Shown one piece after another: positions 32,279 through 39,258 of a DNA stretch of 64,000 bases. The notes below the pieces were generated by a model. The model was not told where the DNA came from. It made no database searches and was given only the letters and a program-made list of their open reading frames with translations. The position numbers were made by a program, and so were the translations under genes. The stretch lies in NCBI RefSeq assembly GCF_005233875.1, contig NZ_SZPZ01000003.1:558001-622000 (forward strand), written 5' to 3'. The DNA comes from Kribbella jiaozuonensis (GTDB lineage Bacteria; Actinomycetota; Actinomycetes; Propionibacteriales; Kribbellaceae). Each line of letters begins with the position of its first letter. Within the stretch, counting starts at the first letter, position 1.

Positions 32279-33646
32279 ATGACCACCCTTGCCGAGCCCA
32301 CGGCCAGCACTGAGACAGGCGGCGTCCTCTCCCCGCAGTACCGCGCGTTGACGGTCGGGATGGTTGCCCTGATCACCCTCGTCGCGTTCGAGTCACTGGC
32401 CGTCGCGACCGCGATGCCGACGGTCGCGCAGGCGCTCGACGGGCTTTCCCTGTATGCGCTCGCGTTCGGTGGACCGCTCGCGTCCGGTGTGGTCGCGATG
32501 GTTGTCTCGGGCACCTGGAGCGACCTGAAGGGCCCGGCCCGGCCGCTCTGGCACGGTACGGCGTGGTTCCTGGGCGGACTGCTCATCGCCGGGTTCGCGC
32601 CGACGATGGAGGTCCTGGTCGTCGGCCGGATCATCCAGGGCTACGGCTCGGGTCTGCTCACGGTCGCGCTGTACGTCGTCGTCGGGCAGCTGTATCCGGC
32701 CAGGTTGCGCCCGAAGATCTTCGCGGCGTTCGCGACCGGCTGGGTCGTCCCGTCGTTGGTCGGCCCCGCGATCGCGGGGTTGATCGTCGAGCACACCAGT
32801 TGGCGGTTCGTGTTCCTCGCCGTACCGGCGCTTGCGGTGCCGGCTGCTCTGGTGATGCGGCCCGGTCTGGCGCGGGCGGGCGAGCACGAAGCGCGTCAAG
32901 GAAAGCTGTGGGACAAGCGGGCGATGTGGGCGGTTGCGGCTGCCGTTGGGGTCGGTCTGCTGCACTACGGCGGCCAGCAGCGCGGCGTACTGCAGGTGGC
33001 GCTGCTGGTGATTGGTCTGGCCGGCGTGATTGCGTTCGGGCCGCGGTTGCTGCCGGCCGGGACGTTCGTGTTCGGGCGCGGGCTGCCGTCGGTGGTCGCG
33101 TTGCGTGGTCTGGTCGCTGCGTCCGGGTTCGGTGCGGAGGTGTTCCTTCCGCTCATGCTGACCCGGGAGCGCGGGCTGTCGCCGGCGCTGGCGGGTCTGG
33201 TGCTGACGGTGAGTGCGCTGAGTTGGACGGCGGCGTCCTGGTACCGCGGGCGGCCGAACCAGCCGTTCTCGCACTCGGTGTTCCTGCAGGGCGGGATGGT
33301 GCTGATCGTGCTGGGGATCGTCACCGCGACGCTGACGCTCAACCCGCACGTTCCGGTACTCGTGGGGATCCTCGGTTGGAGTCTGACCGGGCTCGGGATG
33401 GGGACCGTGTTCCCGACGCTGTCGGTGTTGACCCTGGAGTACTCCGAGCGGGACGAGCAGGGTGCGAACAGCTCCGCCGCGCAGTTGAGCGACTCGTTGT
33501 CGACGGCAACAGTGTTGGCGATCGGCGGATCGTTGTTCGCGGCAATCGAGCCGCATTCCGACATCACGGCGTACGTCGTGGCGTTCGGGCTCCCGGCGCT
33601 GCTCGCTTTGATCGGCGTACAGGCCGGTCGGCGTACTACTCCTTAG
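32279..33646 (+). CDS. MFS transporter (drug efflux type)
   Basis: This 455-aa protein starts with the hydrophobic VGMVALITLVAFESLAVATAMPTVAQAL, helix 1 of the DHA2/EmrB-like drug:H+ antiporter group (motif D1-like AxAxP), and has VVGRIIQGYGSGLLTVALYVVVGQLY (motif C-like helix region). About 12-14 hydrophobic segments are visible. It exports small hydrophobic compounds; the substrate is unknown. The SoxR/MerR-type promoter suggests induction by redox-active compounds or drugs. The 3' end overlaps the convergent LysE gene by 11 nt. Confidence 0.85.
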   Translation: MTTLAEPTASTETGGVLSPQYRALTVGMVALITLVAFESLAVATAMPTVAQALDGLSLYALAFGGPLASGVVAMVVSGTWSDLKGPARPLWHGTAWFLGGLLIAGFAPTMEVLVVGRIIQGYGSGLLTVALYVVVGQLYPARLRPKIFAAFATGWVVPSLVGPAIAGLIVEHTSWRFVFLAVPALAVPAALVMRPGLARAGEHEARQGKLWDKRAMWAVAAAVGVGLLHYGGQQRGVLQVALLVIGLAGVIAFGPRLLPAGTFVFGRGLPSVVALRGLVAASGFGAEVFLPLMLTRERGLSPALAGLVLTVSALSWTAASWYRGRPNQPFSHSVFLQGGMVLIVLGIVTATLTLNPHVPVLVGILGWSLTGLGMGTVFPTLSVLTLEYSERDEQGANSSAAQLSDSLSTATVLAIGGSLFAAIEPHSDITAYVVAFGLPALLALIGVQAGRRTTP

Positions 33647-34277
33647 AGCCGGTCACCGCGATGCTGGCGCCGAGACCGATGATCATCAGGCCGCCGGTAC
33701 CGCCGACCAGCTCGAGCCGGCGCGGTGAGCGGGCGAACCACTCGCGCGCCGTGCCGGCCACGACCGCCCAGACGCTGTCGGAGCAGAGCGCGATCAGGAT
33801 GAAGATCAGCCCGAGGACCAGGATCTGCGCCCATGCCGGGCTGCTCGCGCCCTTGTCCACGAACTGCGGGAGCACGGCCGCGAAGAACACCGCGGTCTTG
33901 GCGTTGGTCACGCCGACCAGGAACCCTTGGCGGACGGTCTTCCGGCTGCTGCCCGGCTTGACCCCGTTCGCCAGCGCTTCCGCCAGCGACTTCCGCGACC
34001 GGAACGCCTGCACCCCGAGATAGATCAGGTACGCCGCTCCGCCGAGCTTCACCACGGTCAACGCGATCGCACTGGCTGCGATCAGCGTGCCGAGCCCGAG
34101 CGCGATCAGCACCAGCATGACGGCAGCCCCGACCGTGTTCCCGATCATCGTCAGCACCGCCTCGCGCCGCCCGACCGCGAGCGCGCGGCCCACGATGAAC
34201 AACACGCTGGGCCCCGGAACCACGATGATGATGAACGCGGTGATCGCAAACGCGAGCAAGTGATGAGCGGACGGCAT
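33636..34277 (-). CDS. LysE family translocator (RhtB type)
   Basis: This 213-aa six-helix exporter starts LLAFAITAFIIIVVPGPSVLFIVGRALAVGRREAVLTMIGNTVG, the RhtB/LysE signature with PGP, and has GFLVGVTNAKTAVFFAAVLPQFVD. It exports amino acids or homoserine (lactones). It is a different subfamily from the ArgO-like protein at 16426. It lies alone on the minus strand, 59 nt from the NhaA operon end. Confidence 0.88.
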   Translation of the reverse strand: MPSAHHLLAFAITAFIIIVVPGPSVLFIVGRALAVGRREAVLTMIGNTVGAAVMLVLIALGLGTLIAASAIALTVVKLGGAAYLIYLGVQAFRSRKSLAEALANGVKPGSSRKTVRQGFLVGVTNAKTAVFFAAVLPQFVDKGASSPAWAQILVLGLIFILIALCSDSVWAVVAGTAREWFARSPRRLELVGGTGGLMIIGLGASIAVTGSKE

Positions 34278-34336
34278 CTCCCCAGAGTAAATGCGACGCC
34301 GTCGCGCCGCACCCGACTATCCGCCGGGTGGGACAG

Positions 34337-36187
34337 TCAGGTTGCTGTAGCCAAGGACTGGCGGATCGCCTCGGTCAGGGAGCCTAGGTCCTGGGGGCCG
34401 TTGTGGCGGTGGTTGTTGATGAAGAAGGTGGGGGTGCCGGCTACGCCGCTGCGGTCGGCCGAGTCGATGTCTTGGGCGATCCGGGTGGCGAAGTCGTGGG
34501 AGGTGAGGTCGGTGCGGAAGCGCTGCAGGTCGAGTTGCAGGTCGGCGGCGTACTTCAGGATGCGCTCGAGTTCGAGGTTCTGCTGGTTGGCCAGGAGCAG
34601 GTCGTGCATCGGCCAGAACTTGCCCTGTCGTCCGGCCGACTCGGCTGCCTCCGCCGCCAGTTGAGCGTGCGGGTGGACGTCGTGCAGCGGCAGATGGCGC
34701 CAGACGTACCGGATGTAGCTGTTCGTGGCGATCAATTCGCGGGCCGTCGGTGCGGCCATCTGCGTCCACGGGCACTCGAAGTCGCCGTACTCGACCACCG
34801 TGACCACGGCGTCCGCCGGACCGCGCACATGGTCGCGGTTCGGGTCCACTGGAGTCGCCAGATCGACCAGCTGAGGACCGGTGCCCAGTAGAGCCCGGGT
34901 GTGACCGGCCATCACGCGGTAGAAGACCAGAGTGATGACGGAAGCGGCCACAGCGGCCGCGAGTACGCCGATCTTGGCCTCCTCGAGCGCCTTGCCAGTG
35001 AGAGCCAGGTCAGCAATCAGCAGCGAGACCGTGAACGGCACCCCGGCGATCAGTCCGCTCCCCACGACGCCGGCCCAGCCGACGGACGGCCGCACCGAGC
35101 CATGCGTGGTCCTCATGAGCGCCCACGACGTCCCAGCGACCGCAACCGGCTTGCCGACCACAAACGCAACGAACAGACCGACAGCGACAGGCGCGGTCAG
35201 AGCGTCCGCCAGCAGACTAGGCCGCAGCGAGATGCCCGCGTTGGCCAGCGCGAACAGCGGCACGATCACATAGCTCGTCGCGCTGTGGTACGTGTGCTGC
35301 AGGCGAGCATTGGCCGACAGCGTCCCGGTCAGACCGGTGGTCGCTTCCCGTACTAGCTCCGGCGTCGGCTGCTCACGGAACAGCCGGACCAACGTGGTCG
35401 CCTGCTCGAGCGCATCCCGTCGCGGCAGGTACGCCGACGTGGCCAGCCCGACCGCCAGACCCGTGACCACCGGGTCGATCCCGCTGGACAGCAGCGCGCA
35501 CCACAGCACCACAGCGAGCGCAGTGAAGACCACCCGCCGCTGCCGGTACGGAATCCGCCTGGTCGCCAGCAGACCGCCGTACGCCGCGATCGCGACAAGC
35601 AAACCGACTAGGTGCACCTCGCTGGTGTAGGCGACCGCGATCACCACGAGCGCCACCACGTCGTCGACGACGAACACGGTCAGCAGGAAGGTCCGGATCC
35701 GGTCCGGTACCTGCTTCCCGGCCACTGCGAGCACACCGAGGGCCAGCGCGGTGTCTGTGGACATCGCAGCGCCCCAGCCGTGCAGTCCGGCGCCGGAGTG
35801 GTTGAAGGCCAGGTAGATCAGCACCGGTAGGACCATCCCTGCCAGGCCGGCGGCGAGTGGCAGGACCAGCCGGCGGCGTTCACGCAGCTCACCGAGGTCG
35901 AACTCGCGGCGTGCCTCGAGCCCGACGACCAGGAAGAACAGGGTCATCAGGCCGCTGTTCACCCAGGTCCGGAGGTCGAGGTTCGCGGACAGTGGGCCGA
36001 TCCGGATCGGCAGCTCGGTCGTCCAGAAGCTCTCGTACCCGGTACCGCTGATGTTGGCCCACGCCAGTGCCACCACGATCGCACCGACCAGCACCGCCGC
36101 ACTGGCCGCCTCGGTGCGCAGAAACGCGCGCAGCGGACTGGTAGCGGCACTCGTCATCGACATCCCGCTGGGGTCGAGCTGGGTCAT
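34337..36187 (-). CDS. nhaA: NhaA Na+/H+ antiporter fused to a DsbA-type thioredoxin domain
   Basis: This is a 616-aa fusion. Residues about 15-435 are NhaA: the ion-binding Asp pair is in TVFVVDDVVALVVIAVAY, with SGLMTLFFLVVGLEARRE and ATSYVIVPLFALANAG also present. From about 445 a DsbA/thioredoxin-fold domain follows, with VVEYGDFECPWTQMA and the cis-proline loop GVAGTPTFFIN. The usual CPxC active site is CPWT, so the second cysteine is missing. NhaA-DsbA fusions are known in actinobacteria. The antiporter part keeps pH/Na+ balance; the extra domain would lie on one membrane face. The ATG overlaps the VOC gene stop by 4 nt, making it last in a four-gene operon. Confidence 0.88.
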   Translation of the reverse strand: MTQLDPSGMSMTSAATSPLRAFLRTEAASAAVLVGAIVVALAWANISGTGYESFWTTELPIRIGPLSANLDLRTWVNSGLMTLFFLVVGLEARREFDLGELRERRRLVLPLAAGLAGMVLPVLIYLAFNHSGAGLHGWGAAMSTDTALALGVLAVAGKQVPDRIRTFLLTVFVVDDVVALVVIAVAYTSEVHLVGLLVAIAAYGGLLATRRIPYRQRRVVFTALAVVLWCALLSSGIDPVVTGLAVGLATSAYLPRRDALEQATTLVRLFREQPTPELVREATTGLTGTLSANARLQHTYHSATSYVIVPLFALANAGISLRPSLLADALTAPVAVGLFVAFVVGKPVAVAGTSWALMRTTHGSVRPSVGWAGVVGSGLIAGVPFTVSLLIADLALTGKALEEAKIGVLAAAVAASVITLVFYRVMAGHTRALLGTGPQLVDLATPVDPNRDHVRGPADAVVTVVEYGDFECPWTQMAAPTARELIATNSYIRYVWRHLPLHDVHPHAQLAAEAAESAGRQGKFWPMHDLLLANQQNLELERILKYAADLQLDLQRFRTDLTSHDFATRIAQDIDSADRSGVAGTPTFFINNHRHNGPQDLGSLTEAIRQSLATAT

Positions 36188-36606
36188 CTGTTGTTGATCT
36201 CCTGCAGTGTCCAGGTGTTGCCGTCCGGGTCGGCGAGCTCGGCCATGCTGGCGTAGGGCATGCGATCGGGATCGAGGCCGGGAGCGAGTTCGCCGGCCCA
36301 GGTGTCGATCGGTTCCTTGTGCCGGATGTCGCCGATCTTGATGCCGTTGGCAACCAGTTCCCGGTGGGCGGCCTCGAGGTCGTCGACGACGAGGTAGTTG
36401 GTACGCGCCGAGCCCGGCGCCGCATCGGTCAGCCCTTCGCCGAACTGGATCGAGCAGGCCGAGCCCGGCGGCGTCACCTGAACGACGCGGAACCCGTCGC
36501 GCGGGTGGTAGTCGACGTCGACGTTGAAGCCGAGCGATCGGTAGAAGGCGAGCGACGCGTCCACGTCGCTGACCGGCAGAGTGAGAACTTCGATTCTGTA
36601 ATCCAT
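36184..36606 (-). CDS. VOC family (glyoxalase-like) protein
   Basis: This 140-aa two-module betaalphabetabetabeta protein begins DYRIEVLTLPVSDVDASLAFYRSLGFNVDVDYHP and contains NYLVVDDLEAAHRELVANGI and ADPDGNTWTLQEI with the last metal Glu. It belongs to the vicinal-oxygen-chelate family of lyases, dioxygenases and resistance proteins; the substrate is unknown. The start ATG overlaps the MOSC gene stop (TGATG, 1 nt) and its stop overlaps NhaA by 4 nt, so all are co-translated. Confidence 0.85.
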   Translation of the reverse strand: MDYRIEVLTLPVSDVDASLAFYRSLGFNVDVDYHPRDGFRVVQVTPPGSACSIQFGEGLTDAAPGSARTNYLVVDDLEAAHRELVANGIKIGDIRHKEPIDTWAGELAPGLDPDRMPYASMAELADPDGNTWTLQEINNR

Positions 36607-38246
36607 CACATGTCCAGGACGAGATCGGTCGTCGGACGGGCGCAGCACAGCAGCGTCTGACCGTCCGGCGGCGGTTCGAGTGGGGTTGGGGAGTAGCTGA
36701 CTTCTCCCGACAGCAAAGGGGTGACGCAGGTCTGGCACACCCCGGTCCGGCAGCTCCAGCGCGTCGGAACGTCGCATGCGTCCGCCAGGTCGAGCAGGCT
36801 GCCGTCCCGCATCGCGGTAGAGATGCCGCTGCGGGCGAAAGTCACCTGTGGTCCATCGCCGGGTGGTCCGTCCGGCTGGTGCGGCGTACGGGCGATCTGG
36901 TCGACCAGGCCTGGGTTGATCGCCGCCAGCGCACCGAACAGCTCGGTGTGGACCTGAGTCACCCCGACCGCGCTCAAAGCAGCCTGCATGTCGGTCATGA
37001 AGGCGGCCGGTCCGCAGATGTACGCCGTTGCGTCGGACGGCAACGCCAGCTCGGCCAGCTTCTCCTTGGTGAGCCGGCCGTCGACCGAGCTGTAGTAGAT
37101 GCGCTCTTGGCCGTTGGGGATCTTCGCGAGCAGTTCGTGCGCCTCGGAGGCGAGTGGATGCTCGGACGGGCCTCGGGCGGTGTGGATCCACCAGACTTCG
37201 CGAGAGCTGCCGGCCAGTGCATGGAGCATCGCGAGGACCGGTGTCAGCCCGATCCCGGCCGAGAGCAGTACGACGGGCATGGAACCGTCCTGCAATATGA
37301 AGTCGCCGCGGGGTGCGGCGACATCGACGACCGCCCCGGCAGCCAGCTGAGTCATATAGCCGCTGCCAACGCCATGCGGCTCGCGTTTGACGCTGACGCG
37401 GTAGTCGGGCGTCGACGACAGCGAGTAGCTGCGCACCGCATCCGGCAGCCGGAAGGTCAGGTACTGCCCGGGGAGAGCAGCCGGCAGGTCGCTGCCATCG
37501 AGCGTCGCGAGGCGAACCGAGAACACGTCGGTGCTCTCCGGAACCACATCGGTCACCCGCAACTGGCGAAAGCCGTCCCACGCCGGCTTCGGCGTGTCTT
37601 CCGCGGCCAGCAGATCCTGGAACGACCCCAGCCACCCAGGACTCAACGCCGGGATCTGTACGGCGACCTGCAGCTTGGCCCGATCCCGGTGTGGCAGGTA
37701 GAGCAGTGCATCCGTGTCGGCCACGCTGAGCGCGCCCGGTCCGGTCGAGACCTTCACGATCGCGTCGCCGGCTCGTACCGGTCCTTCCGTGATCACGCGG
37801 CAGTAGAACCCGGGCCGGTGGTGGCTCACGAGCAGGGCGGGCAGCTCGGGCTCGCCCATCCGCAGACCGACCCGGTAGCAGGTCACCCGTGGTTGCGTGA
37901 CCTCCAGCTCGGCGCCACCGATCCGGTACCGGTCACCGATGCACACCTCGTCGTCGGGCAGCCCGTCGATGGTCAGGTTCTCGCCGAACTGCCCGTAGAC
38001 CAGGTCGTCCCGTCCGAAGTGCTTCTCCCAGTGACGGTACGAATCGATCTGGTAGACCATCACCGCCCGCTGCTCGCCACCGTGGCCGCCCTTGTCGCCC
38101 TGGCCGTCGCCGTCCAGGTTCAGCCGCCGGACCATCACCGGTCCGTCGACCGGCTGCTTCCAGACGCCGGTGAAGACGGTCTTCCCGTTCCACTCGACGT
38201 TCTTCGGCATTCCGACGTTGACCGACAACACGGTGGCTGTGCTCAT
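36606..38246 (-). CDS. MOSC domain - FAD/NAD ferredoxin reductase - 2Fe-2S fusion
   Basis: This is a 546-aa three-part protein. The N-terminal MOSC/YiiM-type domain (1-210: GDKGGHGGEQRAVMVYQ, QPRVTCYRVGLRMG with the conserved Cys) handles sulfur or molybdenum cofactor chemistry. An FNR-like reductase (220-450) follows: RSYSLSSTPDYRVSVKRE flavin motif, VLLSAGIGLTPVLAML NAD loop, YICGPAAFM. The plant-type ferredoxin at the C-terminus has CDVPTRWSCRTGVCQTC...LLCC (Cx4Cx2C plus the distal Cys). It resembles bacterial mARC-like or phthalate-dioxygenase-reductase-type electron-transfer proteins that reduce N-oxygenated or sulfur compounds. The start is ATG 38246, overlapping the DUF427 stop by 1 nt. 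Confidence 0.86.
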   Translation of the reverse strand: MSTATVLSVNVGMPKNVEWNGKTVFTGVWKQPVDGPVMVRRLNLDGDGQGDKGGHGGEQRAVMVYQIDSYRHWEKHFGRDDLVYGQFGENLTIDGLPDDEVCIGDRYRIGGAELEVTQPRVTCYRVGLRMGEPELPALLVSHHRPGFYCRVITEGPVRAGDAIVKVSTGPGALSVADTDALLYLPHRDRAKLQVAVQIPALSPGWLGSFQDLLAAEDTPKPAWDGFRQLRVTDVVPESTDVFSVRLATLDGSDLPAALPGQYLTFRLPDAVRSYSLSSTPDYRVSVKREPHGVGSGYMTQLAAGAVVDVAAPRGDFILQDGSMPVVLLSAGIGLTPVLAMLHALAGSSREVWWIHTARGPSEHPLASEAHELLAKIPNGQERIYYSSVDGRLTKEKLAELALPSDATAYICGPAAFMTDMQAALSAVGVTQVHTELFGALAAINPGLVDQIARTPHQPDGPPGDGPQVTFARSGISTAMRDGSLLDLADACDVPTRWSCRTGVCQTCVTPLLSGEVSYSPTPLEPPPDGQTLLCCARPTTDLVLDM

Positions 38247-39100
38247 CAGGACAGTTCCTCCACTGTCAGGTCGCGGTCGACTCCATGCGAGATCACACCC
38301 TGACCAGGCTCCTGCCGCATCCGCTTCCCGTCCAGCTCCACCCCCACCTTGTCCGGTTCGAACGACACCATCCCGGAGATCCGGCGTACCTCGGTCCAGG
38401 CGTCCTCGTACGACCACGCCGCCCGTTGCGCCGTACCGATGTCGTAGTAGCTGCACAGGCCCTTGTAAGGGCAGAAGGTCTGGCCCTCGACCGGTGTGAG
38501 GGCACCGTCGGTCACGTCTTCCCGCGGTACGTACCAGCGCGGCGCGAAGCCCGATTCGAAGAGCACCAGCGGACGTGACGAGTCGGCGACGACCTGGTCG
38601 CCGTCACGGACGATCAGGTGCCGGCTGGTCTGCCGGATGTCGATCCGGTGGTACGCGTCAGCCGCGTGGCCGACGATCCGCTCGTCCTCCTCGTAGAACG
38701 CGTCCATCGCCCGCCACGCGAACGCGACCCGGCCCTTCAGCTCGCTCGCGTAGTCCGGCAGCTCGACGTGCTGCCACGCGGACCGCGGTTTGCTCGCGTC
38801 ACCAGCACTCACGGTGTACCAAGCGGTCGCCCCGAGGTCCTTGTGCTGCGTGGTCCGGTCCTCCGACTTCAGTACGTCGGCCACCACGTCCTCCACCGGG
38901 AAGTACGCCACCGGATACCGCGCCGGCTCGTGCAGTAGTACGACGTCCTCGCTGTCCGCGATCCAGTTGTCGCCGAAACGTACCCGCATCCGCCGCCGCG
39001 CCGGCTCGGCGTACAGCATCCGCTCCGGCAGCTCGACCGGGACCAAGAACCGTCCGATCGCGCCGGTCCCCAGTGGACCTTGTTGCCAGGCCAGTCCCAT
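38246..39100 (-). CDS. Double DUF427 domain protein
   Basis: This 284-aa protein has two DUF427 repeats. The first is around RVRFGDNWIADSEDVVLLHEPARYPVAYFPVEDV; the second is around LIVRDGDQVVADSSRPLVLFESGFAPRWYVPREDV followed by CPYKGLCSYYD. DUF427 proteins are small cytosolic beta proteins of unknown function, common in actinobacteria. ATG 39100 is chosen over GTG 39103 for its spacing to GGAG. It is the first gene of a four-gene operon joined by 1-4-nt overlaps, and is divergent from the LAL regulator. Confidence 0.85.
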   Translation of the reverse strand: MGLAWQQGPLGTGAIGRFLVPVELPERMLYAEPARRRMRVRFGDNWIADSEDVVLLHEPARYPVAYFPVEDVVADVLKSEDRTTQHKDLGATAWYTVSAGDASKPRSAWQHVELPDYASELKGRVAFAWRAMDAFYEEDERIVGHAADAYHRIDIRQTSRHLIVRDGDQVVADSSRPLVLFESGFAPRWYVPREDVTDGALTPVEGQTFCPYKGLCSYYDIGTAQRAAWSYEDAWTEVRRISGMVSFEPDKVGVELDGKRMRQEPGQGVISHGVDRDLTVEELS

Positions 39101-39181
39101 CACTCATCTCCGTTCAGATCAGCAGAACGCTTACGGAACCCGAACGGCTCTGAGCGCTGCTCGTGGCACCGCTAGAGGGTG

Positions 39182-39242
39182 CGGCAGGCGTGGACCGGTT
39201 CGCATCTGCCACTGGCTAGCCACTCCGCGAGCTGGCCTGCCG
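39182..39242. promoter_or_regulatory. Inverted repeats between DUF427 operon and LAL regulator
   Basis: CGGCAGGC (39182-39189) and GCCTGCCG (39235-39242) are an 8-bp inverted repeat around 45 nt. At their centre is the perfect 10-bp palindrome TGGCTAGCCA (39213-39222). The set lies 17-77 nt before the GTG of the LuxR-type gene, so it may be its operator or leader structure. Confidence 0.4.
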
Positions 39243-39258
39243 GAGATACCTTGAGGCT

